Shown: in pieces, positions 1 to 9,853 of the stretch
Position numbering within the stretch: position 1 is the stretch's first letter
How the letters are laid out: every line of letters starts with the position of its first letter
Assembly (NCBI GenBank): GCA_947381325.1
Contig: CANCUP010000010.1
Location: 1 to 35,825, forward strand
Origin: Comamonadaceae bacterium
GTDB taxonomy: Bacteria; Pseudomonadota; Gammaproteobacteria; Burkholderiales; Burkholderiaceae_C
Length of the DNA: 35,825 nt
Direction of reading: 5' to 3'
Translations under genes and position numbers: made by a program
The notes under the pieces: generated by a model
Told to the model about the DNA's origin: nothing
The model's input: only the letters and a program-made list of their open reading frames with translations
Databases searched by the model: none

Positions 1-36
1 TCACTCGGTATTGATATCGAGCTCGAGCGTTCTTAA
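1..36 (+). CDS. rpoB: RNA polymerase beta subunit, C-terminal tail (partial)
   Basis: Reading frame 1 from the first base gives SLGIDIELERS followed by TAA at 34-36. This resembles the conserved RpoB C-terminus (E. coli ends in a similar SLGI-IELE sequence). It lies 33 bases upstream of rpoC, the normal rpoB-rpoC order. Only 11 codons are present; the rest of the gene lies outside the window. Confidence 0.85.
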   Translation, partial: SLGIDIELERS

Positions 37-69
37 AGTCAAGCAGGCAGTAGCAAAGGATTTAAAACC

Positions 70-3000
70 ATGAAATCTCTCCTCGACCTGTTCAAACAGT
101 TCACCCCTGATGAGCATTTTGATGCCATCAAAATCGGAATTGCCTCACCAGAGAAAATCCGTTCTTGGTCTTTTGGCGAAGTTAAAAAGCCAGAGACAAT
201 CAACTACAGAACCTTCAAGCCCGAGCGCGATGGTCTGTTTTGCGCAAAGATTTTTGGCCCCATCAAGGACTACGAATGTTTGTGCGGCAAATACAAGCGC
301 TTAAAGCACCGCGGTGTGATTTGCGAGAAATGTGGCGTTGAAGTCACCCAGACGAAAGTCAGGCGTGACCGCATGGGCCACATTGATTTGGCCGCCCCTT
401 GTGCGCACATTTGGTTCTTGAAGTCTTTACCAAGCCGTTTGGGCTTGGTGCTTGACATGACCTTGAGAGACATTGAGCGGGTGCTTTATTTTGAAGCCTA
501 TGTGGTGACCGATCCTGGCATGACGCCTTTGAAGAAATTCAGCATCATGTCCGAAGACGACTACGACGCCAAGCGCCAAGAGTTTGGAGATGAGTTCATC
601 GCAAAAATGGGTGCCGAGGGCGTTCGCGATTTGCTTGAAGCCATGGAGTTGGACGTTGAGATCGAGCGCTTGAGAGGCGACTTGACGGGCTCTGAAGTGA
701 AGGTCAAAAAGAACGCCAAGCGCTTGAAGGTTTTAGAGGCCTTCAAGAAATCGGGCTTGAAGCCCGAGTGGATGGTCTTGTCTGTTTTGCCCGTGTTGCC
801 ACCCGATTTGCGTCCTTTGGTGCCATTGGATGGGGGCCGCTTTGCGACCTCTGACTTGAACGACCTGTATCGCCGAGTGATCAACAGAAACAGCCGTCTG
901 CGTCGACTCCTGGAGTTGAAGGCGCCTGAGATCATTGCCAGAAACGAGAAGCGCATGCTGCAAGAGGCGGTGGATTCGCTCTTGGACAACGGTCGTCGCG
1001 GCAAGGCCATGACGGGCGCCAACAAGCGTGCTCTGAAGTCTTTGGCCGACATGATCAAAGGCAAGAGCGGTCGTTTCCGTCAAAACTTGCTGGGCAAGCG
1101 CGTCGACTACTCGGGTCGTTCGGTGATCACCGTGGGCCCAACCCTCAAGCTGCACCAGTGCGGTTTGCCCAAGTTGATGGCCCTTGAGTTGTTCAAGCCT
1201 TTCATCTTCTCGCGCCTCGAAGCCATGGGCATTGCGACCACGATCAAGGCCGCCAAGAAAGAAGTTGAATCCGGCTCCGCCGTGGTGTGGGACATCTTGG
1301 AAGAGGTGATCAAAGAGCACCCCGTCATGTTGAACCGTGCGCCAACGCTCCACCGCTTGGGCATTCAAGCGTTTGAGCCGATCTTGATCGAAGGCAAAGC
1401 CATTCAACTCCACCCCCTCGTTTGCTCGGCCTTCAACGCCGACTTCGACGGTGACCAAATGGCCGTTCACGTGCCTTTGTCTGTGGAAGCGCAGATGGAA
1501 GCCCGCACTTTGATGTTGGCTTCGAACAACATCTTGTTCCCTGCCAACGGCGAACCCTCCATCGTCCCGTCACAAGACGTGGTGTTGGGCCTGTACTACG
1601 CCACCCGCGATCGCATCAACGGCAAAGGCGAAGGCTTGATCTTCGCCAACGTGGGCGAAGTGCAACGTGCTTTGGACGCAGGTGTGGCAGAGCTGACTGC
1701 AAAAGTCAGCGTGCGCATGACCGAGTGGACCCCCGACAAAGAAACCGGTGAGTTCGTGGCATCCACCAGCTTGGTGGAAACCACCGTGGGCCGTGCGTTG
1801 TTGTCAGAAATCTTGCCCAAGGGCTTGGCTTTCTCCAACATCAACAAGGCCTTGAAGAAGAAAGAAATTTCCAAGCTCATCAACGCTTCATTCCGCAAGT
1901 GCGGTTTGAAAGAAACCGTGGTGTTTGCCGACAAGCTGTTGCAAAACGGTTTCCGCTTGGCCACCCGTGCAGGCATTTCGATCGCCATCGACGACATGTT
2001 GGTGCCGACCGAAAAGCACGCCATCATTGAAGCGTCTGAAAAAGAAGTCAAAGACATCGAACAGCAATATGTGTCGGGTCTGGTGACGTCTGGCGAGCGC
2101 TACAACAAAGTGGTCGACATCTGGGGCAAGGCGGGAGACGCCGTGTCCAAGGTGATGATGGACCAGCTGCGCAAAGAAAAAACCATTGACCGTCACGGCA
2201 AAGAAGTCGAGCAAGAGTCCTTCAACTCCATCTACATGATGGCTGACTCGGGCGCTCGTGGCTCTGCCGCTCAGATCCGTCAGTTGGCCGGTATGCGCGG
2301 TTTGATGGCCAAGCCAGACGGCTCGATCATTGAGACCCCCATCACGGCGAACTTCCGTGAAGGTTTGAACGTGTTGCAGTACTTCATCTCCACACACGGT
2401 GCGCGTAAAGGTTTGGCTGACACGGCGTTGAAGACGGCCAACTCAGGCTACCTGACCCGTCGTTTGGTGGATGTGACCCAAGACTTGGTGGTGACCGAGT
2501 TGGATTGCGGCACCTCCAATGGTCAACTCATGCGCGCGATTGTTGAAGGCGGTGAAGTGATCGAGTCCTTGCGTGACCGTATCTTGGGTCGTACAGCGGC
2601 CGAAGATGTGGTGCATCCCGAAACTCGTGCGGTGCTGGCCAAGGCGGGCGAGATGCTGGACGAGGACATGATCGATGTGTTCGAAGCCGAAGGTGTGGAC
2701 GAAGTGAAAGTGCGCACCGCACTCAACTGCGAAACACGTTTTGGTTTGTGCGCCAAGTGTTATGGCCGTGACTTGGGTCGTGGTGGGTTGGTCAACAACG
2801 GTGAGGCCGTGGGTGTGATTGCTGCGCAGTCCATCGGTGAACCTGGCACCCAGCTGACCATGCGTACCTTCCACATCGGTGGTGCTGCGTCGCGTGCGGC
2901 CATCGCTTCGAGTGTCGAAGCCAAGTCCAATGGCGTGATTGGCTTCAACGCCACCATGCGTTATGTGACCAACAGCAAAGGCGAGTTGGTGGTGATTTCT

Positions 3001-4290
3001 CGCTCTGGCGAAATCATCATCCACGACGAACATGGCCGTGAGCGCGAGCGTCACAAAGTGCCCTACGGCGCGATTTTGTCGGTCAAGCCCGACCAAACGC
3101 TCAAGGCCGGCGTGATCTTGGCCAACTGGGACCCATTGACCCGACCCATCATCACCGAATTCGCCGGCAAGGTGTTGTTCGAGAACGTGGAAGAGGGCCT
3201 CACGGTTGCCAAACAAGTCGACGAAGTGACCGGTTTGTCCACCTTGGTGGTGATCGATCCCAAGCGTCGCGGCTCGACCAAGGTGGTGCGTCCACAGGTC
3301 AAGCTGATCGATGCAGCTGGCAAAGAAGTCAAGATTCCTGGTACCGACCATGCGGTGACGATTGGTTTCCAAATCGGCGCGCTGATTCAGGTGCGCGATG
3401 GCCAAGATGTGGGTCCAGGCGAAGTGCTGGCCCGTATCCCGGTCGAAGGTCAAAAGACCCGCGACATCACCGGCGGTTTGCCACGTGTGGCCGAGTTGTT
3501 CGAAGCCCGCAGCCCGAAAGACAAGGGCATGCTGGCTGAGATGACCGGTACCGTGTCGTTCGGCAAAGAAACCAAAGGCAAGGTTCGCTTGCAGATCACC
3601 GATCCCGAAGGCAAAGTGTGGGACGAGCTCATCCCCAAAGAGAAGAACATCTTGGTCCACGAAGGCCAAGTGGTCAACAAGGGCGAGAGTGTGGTGGACG
3701 GCCCAGCCGATCCACAAGACATCTTGCGTTTGCTCGGCATGGAAGAGCTGGCCCGTTACATCGTCGACGAAGTGCAAGACGTGTACCGCTTGCAAGGCGT
3801 GAAGATCAACGACAAGCACATTGAAGTGATCGTACGCCAGATGCTGCGTCGTGTGGTGGTCGAGAGTGTGGGTGACTCCAACTACATTGCGGGCGAGCAA
3901 GTGGAGCGCTCAGAGATTCTCAACACCAACGAAGCGTTGCAGGCCGACGGCAAGATCCCGGCGACTTACACCAACTTGCTGTTGGGTATCACCAAGGCTT
4001 CGTTGTCGACCGACTCGTTCATCTCGGCGGCTTCCTTCCAGGAAACCACCCGCGTGTTGACCGAAGCGGCCATCATGGGCAAGCGCGACGAATTGCGCGG
4101 CTTGAAAGAAAACGTCATTGTGGGCCGCCTGATTCCTGCAGGCACCGGCATGGCCTATCACAAAGCCCGCAAGGTCAAGGACGCCATGGATGACGCGGAA
4201 CGTCGCGCCATTGCTGAAGCTGAAGAGGCAGAATTGGCACAAGCTTCTGGCGAAGCGCATGTCGACGAAGGCGCTGGCGAAGAAGCGTAA
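70..4290 (+). CDS. rpoC: DNA-directed RNA polymerase subunit beta'
   Basis: Largest catalytic subunit of RNA polymerase, 1406 residues, the usual length for Burkholderiales. The N-terminal zinc finger has Cys70, Cys72, Cys85 and Cys88. The invariant catalytic loop NADFDGDQM is present, with Mg-binding Asp458, Asp460 and Asp462. The second zinc site shows as [16 protein letters not shown], and the trigger-loop region contains [11 protein letters not shown]. The start is supported by AAGGA at 56-60, nine bases before ATG. The gene follows rpoB in the same transcription unit and ends in a strong terminator. The C-terminal tail is acidic and Ala/Glu rich. No defect is visible. Confidence 0.99.
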   Translation: MKSLLDLFKQFTPDEHFDAIKIGIASPEKIRSWSFGEVKKPETINYRTFKPERDGLFCAKIFGPIKDYECLCGKYKRLKHRGVICEKCGVEVTQTKVRRDRMGHIDLAAPCAHIWFLKSLPSRLGLVLDMTLRDIERVLYFEAYVVTDPGMTPLKKFSIMSEDDYDAKRQEFGDEFIAKMGAEGVRDLLEAMELDVEIERLRGDLTGSEVKVKKNAKRLKVLEAFKKSGLKPEWMVLSVLPVLPPDLRPLVPLDGGRFATSDLNDLYRRVINRNSRLRRLLELKAPEIIARNEKRMLQEAVDSLLDNGRRGKAMTGANKRALKSLADMIKGKSGRFRQNLLGKRVDYSGRSVITVGPTLKLHQCGLPKLMALELFKPFIFSRLEAMGIATTIKAAKKEVESGSAVVWDILEEVIKEHPVMLNRAPTLHRLGIQAFEPILIEGKAIQLHPLVCSAFNADFDGDQMAVHVPLSVEAQMEARTLMLASNNILFPANGEPSIVPSQDVVLGLYYATRDRINGKGEGLIFANVGEVQRALDAGVAELTAKVSVRMTEWTPDKETGEFVASTSLVETTVGRALLSEILPKGLAFSNINKALKKKEISKLINASFRKCGLKETVVFADKLLQNGFRLATRAGISIAIDDMLVPTEKHAIIEASEKEVKDIEQQYVSGLVTSGERYNKVVDIWGKAGDAVSKVMMDQLRKEKTIDRHGKEVEQESFNSIYMMADSGARGSAAQIRQLAGMRGLMAKPDGSIIETPITANFREGLNVLQYFISTHGARKGLADTALKTANSGYLTRRLVDVTQDLVVTELDCGTSNGQLMRAIVEGGEVIESLRDRILGRTAAEDVVHPETRAVLAKAGEMLDEDMIDVFEAEGVDEVKVRTALNCETRFGLCAKCYGRDLGRGGLVNNGEAVGVIAAQSIGEPGTQLTMRTFHIGGAASRAAIASSVEAKSNGVIGFNATMRYVTNSKGELVVISRSGEIIIHDEHGRERERHKVPYGAILSVKPDQTLKAGVILANWDPLTRPIITEFAGKVLFENVEEGLTVAKQVDEVTGLSTLVVIDPKRRGSTKVVRPQVKLIDAAGKEVKIPGTDHAVTIGFQIGALIQVRDGQDVGPGEVLARIPVEGQKTRDITGGLPRVAELFEARSPKDKGMLAEMTGTVSFGKETKGKVRLQITDPEGKVWDELIPKEKNILVHEGQVVNKGESVVDGPADPQDILRLLGMEELARYIVDEVQDVYRLQGVKINDKHIEVIVRQMLRRVVVESVGDSNYIAGEQVERSEILNTNEALQADGKIPATYTNLLLGITKASLSTDSFISAASFQETTRVLTEAAIMGKRDELRGLKENVIVGRLIPAGTGMAYHKARKVKDAMDDAERRAIAEAEEAELAQASGEAHVDEGAGEEA

Positions 4291-4299
4291 AGCGACCCA

Positions 4300-4327
4300 C
4301 AACAAAGGCCCTCACGGGCCTTTGTTG
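4300..4327 (+). terminator. Intrinsic-type terminator after rpoC
   Basis: A perfect 12-bp stem (CAACAAAGGCCC at 4300-4311 with GGGCCTTTGTTG at 4316-4327) closes a 4-base loop, 9 bases after the rpoC stop. The T-run after the stem is weak, with most T residues inside the right arm. It probably ends the rpoBC transcript. Confidence 0.85.
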
Positions 4328-4366
4328 TTGATGGGGTGGACTGCAATCAAGAAATGAGGCGCGCAC

Positions 4367-4924
4367 ATGGTGGATGCATGGTGGTTCTGGGTGTTGCTGG
4401 CCGTTGGGGTGTTTTGGGCGGTCGGCGCTTACCAGCGCTTGGTCGGCTTGCGCACGGCGGCCATCCGTCAATTTGCCGTTCTGGAAGAGTTGATGTTGCG
4501 CTACCAAGGCCTGGTGCAAAACGCCACCACAGCGGCTGTCACCTCGCCCTCGGGGTGGCACACAGCGGTACCCCCGGAGTTAGGTGCCAGCCATTGGACA
4601 CGACTGCAAGTGGCTGCCAATTTGTCTGCCATGGCATTGGCGCGCATGCAAGAGCATCCTTTGGAGCCGACGTCGTCGATTGCTTTGGTGGCTACCAGCC
4701 GCGACCTGCAAGATGCGTGGGGCGCTTTGACACATCCCGATGTGTATTACGTCAGCGTACCGGATGAATTGACGCAGCGCTGGGCTGAGTTGAGCATTTC
4801 CATCCAGCCCGATGTGCAGCGCTTCAACCAAGCGGTTCAGAACTACAACGACGCGATTGCTTTGTTCCCTGCCAATTTATTGGCTCAGGCGTTCAAGTAC
4901 AAGCCGGGTCGCAAGCTCGAATGA
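4367..4924 (+). CDS. Divergent LemA family membrane-anchored protein
   Basis: 185 residues. The N-terminus has one hydrophobic segment (about residues 4-22), followed by YQRLVGLR, which resembles the YNxLVxLR opening of LemA proteins. The C-terminal part, with NYNDAIALFPANLLAQAF, resembles the LemA ending (YN-AI--FP-NLLA---F). The basic LKRR/DLIPNLV signature of typical LemA proteins is not recognisable, so this is a distant member. A helical, coiled-coil-like body anchored to the inner membrane is expected. LemA function is poorly defined. The stop overlaps the rsmB start as ATGA (4921-4924), so the two are translationally coupled. Family assignment is by motif only. Confidence 0.6.
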   Translation: MVDAWWFWVLLAVGVFWAVGAYQRLVGLRTAAIRQFAVLEELMLRYQGLVQNATTAAVTSPSGWHTAVPPELGASHWTRLQVAANLSAMALARMQEHPLEPTSSIALVATSRDLQDAWGALTHPDVYYVSVPDELTQRWAELSISIQPDVQRFNQAVQNYNDAIALFPANLLAQAFKYKPGRKLE

Positions 4925-6261
4925 CGGTGCCAACGGGTACATCGGTGCCGCTATGGCAGCAGTTGCAGGCGGTGGCGCAGGCCTTGGTCGCAGTGCGACG
5001 CGGTGTGTCGGGTACGGCTGCTGTCGAGGCGGTGGCGCCGGGCCTGCGTCCTGGCGTGCAAGCTTTGCTGTTTCAGGTGTTGCGCCAACTCGGGCGTGCC
5101 CAGGCCTTGCGCGTTAAATTGGCGACGCGTTCACCCGCACCGCTGCCCGACGCCTTGCTCTGTACGGCCTTGGCCTTGGCGTGGGACGAGCAACAGGCCC
5201 CTTATGCGCCGCACACCTTGGTCAACCAAGCCGTAGAAGCTGCCAAAAAGACCCGAGCGCTACAAGGCCAAGCCAACTTCTTGAATGCTTGCTTGCGGCG
5301 TTTCTTGCGAGAGCGTGATGCCTTGGTGGCGGCGACAGACAGCGATGTGCAAGCGCAGTGGAACCATCCGCATTGGTGGATACAGCGGGTGCAACAAGAC
5401 CATCCGACGCACTGGCAAGACATCTTGCGAGCCAACAACCTGGCAGCACCCATGACCTGGCGTGTCAACACATCCCGTATCTCGCGCAACGAGTTGCTGG
5501 CGCGCTGGCAGCAAGCAGGCCTTCTTGCACAAGCGGTGGGCCAACAGGGCTTGGTGTTGGCGCAGGCCCGTGCAGTGCGGGAGATTCCTGGTTTTGAGGA
5601 GGGGCTGTGCTCGGTGCAAGACGCTGCAGCACAGTGTGCGGCCCAGCTGTTGCTGACGGGTTTGGCGCGTGACGACAAAGCTGTGCGAATTTTGGATGCC
5701 TGTGCCGCCCCAGGCGGTAAGACAGCGCATCTGCTGGAGATATTGCAAGACACAGATCAGGTCGTGGCCCTAGATATTGACGCGCAGCGCTGCGAGCGAA
5801 TCACCCAAAACCTCCATCGCTTGGGGCGCCATGCGCAGGTGTTGGTGGCGGATGCAGCCAAACCCAACACCTGGTGGGATGGAGCGCTGTTTGATGCGGT
5901 ACTTTTGGATGCGCCTTGCACGGCGTCGGGCATTGTGCGGCGGCACCCAGACATCCGTTGGTTACGACGCGAAACTGACATTGCGCAGCTCGCCGCGCTA
6001 CAAAAGCAGTTGCTTCAAACCCTGTGGCCTTTGGTGCGCCCGGGTGGTCGTTTGCTGTATTGCACCTGCTCAGTTTTCAAGGCGGAGGGCGACGAACAGG
6101 TGAAAACGTTTGTTGAACACAACACTGATGCCTTGTTGGTGCCTTCTCTCGGGCATTTAAGGCCCCAAACCATGCACGCAGAGCCTGCGCTGGCAGACAA
6201 TCTGCCGGGTGACCACGATGGCTTTTATTTCGCACTGTTGGAAAAAAAATTGGCGCATTGA
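4921..6261 (+). CDS. rsmB: 16S rRNA (cytosine(967)-C(5))-methyltransferase RsmB
   Basis: Methylates C967 of 16S rRNA using S-adenosylmethionine; 446 residues, as usual for the family. An N-terminal NusB-like RNA-binding domain (about 1-140) precedes the Rossmann methyltransferase domain. SAM-binding motif I is DACAAPGGKT (259-268). Motif IV is DAPCTASG, with Cys333, the cysteine that assists product release. Motif VI is CTCS, with Cys383 the expected nucleophile. The start overlaps the upstream stop codon (ATGA). In many Burkholderiales rsmB sits directly before DUF4390-ntrYX, as here. Confidence 0.95.
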   Translation: MTVPTGTSVPLWQQLQAVAQALVAVRRGVSGTAAVEAVAPGLRPGVQALLFQVLRQLGRAQALRVKLATRSPAPLPDALLCTALALAWDEQQAPYAPHTLVNQAVEAAKKTRALQGQANFLNACLRRFLRERDALVAATDSDVQAQWNHPHWWIQRVQQDHPTHWQDILRANNLAAPMTWRVNTSRISRNELLARWQQAGLLAQAVGQQGLVLAQARAVREIPGFEEGLCSVQDAAAQCAAQLLLTGLARDDKAVRILDACAAPGGKTAHLLEILQDTDQVVALDIDAQRCERITQNLHRLGRHAQVLVADAAKPNTWWDGALFDAVLLDAPCTASGIVRRHPDIRWLRRETDIAQLAALQKQLLQTLWPLVRPGGRLLYCTCSVFKAEGDEQVKTFVEHNTDALLVPSLGHLRPQTMHAEPALADNLPGDHDGFYFALLEKKLAH

Positions 6262-6286
6262 GACGATCAAGCGATGCCTCACGTCC

Positions 6287-6874
6287 ATGTGGCGTTGGCT
6301 GCTGATCACGGTGACCGTGTGTTTGTGCTTGACCCATGCGCAAGCCAACACGTCAGTTGACATACAAGCTCTCAAGCTCGAGCGCATAGAGCAAGGGGTG
6401 TACCTGTCTGCCAATTTGCAATTTGATATGCCCAGCTTGCTGGAGGACGCCATGCTCAAAGGCGTGTCCTTGTATTTTGTGACAGAGGTCGACATTGTGC
6501 GGGAGCGTTGGTATTTCTACGACAAGAACGTGTCCCATGCCGAGCGACATGTTCGGGTGAGCTTCATGCCCTTGACCCGACGCTGGCGAGTGAGCGTGTC
6601 ACCCCAGCCCTTCAGCGCCGCAGGCTTAGGCATGAACATGGGGCAAAGTTATGACAACCTCGATGATGCGCTGGTTTCTGTGCGGCGTTTGGTGCAATGG
6701 CGGGTGGCCAATGCGTCTGACCTCGAAGCCGACACAAAACAAAACATTGAGGTCAGTTTTCGATTGGATTTGACGCAGCTGCCCCGTCCCTTGCAGATGG
6801 GCGCGGCTGGGCAGACTGACTGGAACATCAATTTGACAAGAAAGCAGCGGTTGGTGCTGGTGTCCACCCCATGA
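6287..6874 (+). CDS. DUF4390 domain-containing secreted/periplasmic protein
   Basis: The ATG at 6287 gives a 195-residue protein beginning MWRWLLITVTVCLCLTHAQA, a convincing Sec signal peptide with likely cleavage after the AQA. An in-frame ATG at 6209 exists, but it would lie inside rsmB and give a non-signal leader, so I chose 6287. The body is beta-rich with conserved-looking WYFYDK and QPFSAAGLGMNMG segments, and matches what I know of DUF4390 proteins encoded between rsmB and ntrY in betaproteobacteria. The stop overlaps the ntrY start (ATGA, 6871-6874). It may be a periplasmic partner of the NtrY sensor; that role is inferred from position only. Confidence 0.75.
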   Translation: MWRWLLITVTVCLCLTHAQANTSVDIQALKLERIEQGVYLSANLQFDMPSLLEDAMLKGVSLYFVTEVDIVRERWYFYDKNVSHAERHVRVSFMPLTRRWRVSVSPQPFSAAGLGMNMGQSYDNLDDALVSVRRLVQWRVANASDLEADTKQNIEVSFRLDLTQLPRPLQMGAAGQTDWNINLTRKQRLVLVSTP

Positions 6875-9147
6875 GAATTCACGCACCAGAAGGTGTGAAG
6901 TTAAAGCCTCACCAAAAGCGCTGGTTGGTGGTGATCAGTTCAGCGGTGGTGGTGGGCTTGGGCTTGGTGTTGTTGTTTTTGTTGACGCAAGCCAGTGACA
7001 ACCGTCAGCTGTATGAACGCAATTACCGACAGCTCTTTGTCCTCAATGTGGTGGTGGCCACACTCTTGATGTTGGTGATTGCTTGGCTCTCGTTGCGGCT
7101 GATGTTGCGATTGCGGCAAGGTAAATTTGGCAGTCGCCTGCTGCTCAAAATTGCAGCCACCTTTGCCTTGGTCGGCTTGTTGCCCGGCTTGCTGATTTAC
7201 AGCGTGTCCTACCAGTTTGTGTCTCGCTCGATCGAGAGCTGGTTTGATGTCAAGGTCGAGGGTGCACTGGATGCAGGCTTGAGCTTGGGACGATCCACGT
7301 TGGACAATTTGGCCAACGATTTGGGACAAAAAACACGCGCGGCAACGAGCCAAATCATGGATCTGCCAGACACCTCGGTTGGATTTGCCTTGGAGCGACT
7401 TCGCGAGCAAATGAGTGCCGACGACGTGATTGTGTGGAACACCGCGGGCCAAGCTTTGGCCAGTGCTGGGACATCACGCTTCACCATCAACCCAGATCGG
7501 CCTGCGGCTGCCTTGCTCAAGCAAGTCAAGATCCAAGGCTGGGTGACATCGATCGACGGTTTGGAAGAGGCCCAAGTCAAAGGAAATGCCGCCGCCAAAA
7601 TTCGCGCTTTGGCTTTGGTGCCTGCATCAGGCCTTGGCTTGTTGGTGGAGCCCCGGGTGTTGCAAGTGACCAAGGCCATTCCGCCCACATTGGTGGCCAA
7701 TGCGCTGGCGGTGGAAGGGGCCTACCGTGAGTACCAAGAGCTCGCTTTGGGCCGTGATGGCTTGCGTAGCATGTACATCGGCACTTTGACCCTCAGTTTA
7801 TTTTTGGCAGTTTTTGGCGCCGTCTTATTGGCTGTGTTGATGGGCAACCAATTGGCCAAGCCCTTGCTTTTTTTAGCACAAGGTGTGCGCGATGTGGCCG
7901 CTGGCGACCTGAGTCCCAAACCCGCATTGCAAGGGCGCGACGAATTGGGCGGCTTGACCCGCTCTTTTGCGCAAATGACCCAGCAACTCTCGGAGGCACG
8001 CGCAGCGGTCGACCGAAGCATGGGTCAAGTCAACCATGCGCGCGCGAACCTGCAGACCATCTTGGACAACTTGACCGCTGGAGTGATCGTGTTGGATGAA
8101 CACGGTGTGATTCAGTCTTCCAATCCGGGCGCGACACGCATCTTACGGGTCCCCTTGGCCGCTTGGGAAGGACGCGTGTTGGGCGACATGGACGGCATGG
8201 CCAAATTTGCAGAGCACGTCCAAAATGAATTCGAAGGGTTCTTGGGCGAGCGCAGCCAACACGGCTTGGACCATTGGCAGCAGTCGTTTGAGTTGCATGC
8301 CACCTTGATGAGTCCAGCAATGGAAATGGTAGACGACACCCGTCAGCACATCACCATTCTTGCGCGCGGTGCCGTGCTGCCCAACAACGCGCGCTTGCTG
8401 GTGTTTGACGACATCTCTGAAATCGTTTCGGCCCAGCGCGCCCAAGCATGGGGAGAAGTGGCCCGTCGCTTGGCCCATGAGATCAAGAACCCGCTCACAC
8501 CGATTCAACTTTCGGCTGAACGTTTGGCCATGAAACTCAATGGCAAGTTGGCTGAGCCAGAGCAGTTGGTGTTGAACAAATCGGTCAAAACCATTGTGGA
8601 TCAAGTCGATGCCATGAAGCGCTTGGTCAATGAGTTTCGCGACTATGCGCGCCTGCCTGTGGCCGAGTTGCACCCGCTCGACCTCAATGCCTTGGTGCAA
8701 GACGTGCTTCAGTTGTATGGCAACGAAAACGCCTTGGTGCCTGTCGGGGTGGAGCTTGATGCCGACTGTCCAGCCATTCAAGGCGACGCCCAGCAACTGC
8801 GACAAGTGGTGCACAACCTGCTTCAAAACGCGCAAGATGCCACCGAAGGTTTGACTGCGCCTGAGGTCTCGATTTCAACCCAGTGGGTTCCATCGTCCGG
8901 GCGCGTGCGCTTGGTGGTGAGAGACAATGGGCCAGGTTTTCCGAGCAAAATTCTCAAGCGTGCATTTGAGCCTTATGTCTCCACCAAAACCCGAGGAACG
9001 GGTTTGGGTTTGGCGGTGGTCAAGAAGATTGCGGACGAGCACAGCGCCCGCATTGACTTGAAAAACAGGGAACTCGCTGGCGTGGTCAGCGGTGCACAAG
9101 TGTCGTTATCATTCCAAGTTGTTGAGCAGCAACAATCCTTGCTCTAA
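6871..9147 (+). CDS. ntrY: NtrY-type membrane sensor histidine kinase
   Basis: Sensor kinase of the NtrYX two-component system, 758 residues. Hydrophobic segments lie near residues 14-37, 48-73 and 88-115. An extracytoplasmic loop follows, then a fourth segment at about 308-330, leading into a HAMP linker (QLAKPLLFLAQGVRDVAAGD). A PAS-like region follows (NLTAGVIVLDEHGVIQSSNP). The phospho-acceptor is His536 in RRLAHEIKNPLTPIQLSAE. The ATPase domain has the N box (NLLQNAQDA) and G boxes (DNGPGF and GTGLGLAVVKK). NtrY relatives respond to nitrogen or redox/respiratory cues in several proteobacteria; the signal here is unknown. It is coupled to the DUF4390 gene by ATGA and followed 21 bp later by its response regulator. 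Confidence 0.93.
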   Translation: MRIHAPEGVKLKPHQKRWLVVISSAVVVGLGLVLLFLLTQASDNRQLYERNYRQLFVLNVVVATLLMLVIAWLSLRLMLRLRQGKFGSRLLLKIAATFALVGLLPGLLIYSVSYQFVSRSIESWFDVKVEGALDAGLSLGRSTLDNLANDLGQKTRAATSQIMDLPDTSVGFALERLREQMSADDVIVWNTAGQALASAGTSRFTINPDRPAAALLKQVKIQGWVTSIDGLEEAQVKGNAAAKIRALALVPASGLGLLVEPRVLQVTKAIPPTLVANALAVEGAYREYQELALGRDGLRSMYIGTLTLSLFLAVFGAVLLAVLMGNQLAKPLLFLAQGVRDVAAGDLSPKPALQGRDELGGLTRSFAQMTQQLSEARAAVDRSMGQVNHARANLQTILDNLTAGVIVLDEHGVIQSSNPGATRILRVPLAAWEGRVLGDMDGMAKFAEHVQNEFEGFLGERSQHGLDHWQQSFELHATLMSPAMEMVDDTRQHITILARGAVLPNNARLLVFDDISEIVSAQRAQAWGEVARRLAHEIKNPLTPIQLSAERLAMKLNGKLAEPEQLVLNKSVKTIVDQVDAMKRLVNEFRDYARLPVAELHPLDLNALVQDVLQLYGNENALVPVGVELDADCPAIQGDAQQLRQVVHNLLQNAQDATEGLTAPEVSISTQWVPSSGRVRLVVRDNGPGFPSKILKRAFEPYVSTKTRGTGLGLAVVKKIADEHSARIDLKNRELAGVVSGAQVSLSFQVVEQQQSLL

Positions 9148-9168
9148 TTCAGTGAAACGCGTTGATTC

Positions 9169-9831
9169 ATGGCAAATATTTTGGTGGTTGATGACGAGCT
9201 GGGCATTCGTGACCTCTTGTCAGAAATTCTCAACGATGAGGGACATGCGGTCGAAGTGGCCGAAAATGCAGCCGCTGCCCGCTTGGCGCGACACGCGGCG
9301 AGGCCTGATTTGGTGCTGCTCGATATTTGGATGCCCGACACCGATGGCGTCACACTGCTCAAAGAGTGGGCCAGCGCGGGCTTGTTGAATATGCCCGTCA
9401 TCATGATGAGCGGTCATGCCACGATTGACACGGCTGTCGAAGCCACCCGCATCGGTGCGCAAGCATTTTTAGAAAAGCCCATCACCCTTCAAAAACTGCT
9501 CAAGGCGGTTGAACAGGCGTTGTCGCGCAAGCCAGCTGCCACGCCCGGGCACAAAAGCTCCACTTCGGTGGTGACCCAGGATGTGGGGGCACACAGCGCC
9601 CCCGATGCACAGGCGGTGGTGTTGCCTGGCAGCCATCAAAGCTTTGAACTGGAGCTGCCTCTGCGCGATGCACGCGATGCATTTGAGCGTGCCTATTTTG
9701 AATTTCATCTGGCGCAAGAAAATGGCTCGATGACCCGCGTGGCCGATAAAACAGGCCTGGAGCGCACACACCTCTATCGCAAGCTCAAACAACTTGGCAT
9801 CGATTTGTCCAAGTCCAAGCGCAGCGCGTGA
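9169..9831 (+). CDS. ntrX: NtrX-like response regulator lacking the AAA+ domain (REC-Fis)
   Basis: 220 residues. The N-terminal receiver domain (about 1-118) has the acidic pair Asp8-Asp9, phospho-acceptor Asp52 in VLLDIWMPDTDG and the lysine in EKPIT. A low-complexity linker (about 119-165) follows. The C-terminus is a Fis-type helix-turn-helix (RVADKTGLERTHLYRKLKQL) that closely resembles the DNA-binding end of NtrX. Canonical NtrX is about 450 residues and carries a sigma54-activating AAA+ domain between these parts. It is wholly absent here, with no Walker motifs or GAFTGA loop, yet the frame is intact. The architecture is like RegA/PrrA/ActR. Sigma54 activation is therefore unlikely; direct repression or activation is more plausible. 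Confidence 0.85.
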   Translation: MANILVVDDELGIRDLLSEILNDEGHAVEVAENAAAARLARHAARPDLVLLDIWMPDTDGVTLLKEWASAGLLNMPVIMMSGHATIDTAVEATRIGAQAFLEKPITLQKLLKAVEQALSRKPAATPGHKSSTSVVTQDVGAHSAPDAQAVVLPGSHQSFELELPLRDARDAFERAYFEFHLAQENGSMTRVADKTGLERTHLYRKLKQLGIDLSKSKRSA

Positions 9832-9853
9832 GACTGCACTTGAGGCCTGAGGC

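Noticed and set aside
2443-3900. A 485-codon open frame on the minus strand opposite rpoC
   Set aside because: It is antisense to the most conserved part of rpoC and is rich in His, Gln and Thr with no recognisable domain, as expected for the mirror of a codon-biased gene. Similar long antisense frames opposite rep (22692-24398), priA (25614-26696) and the TRAP permease (12055-13131) are rejected for the same reason.
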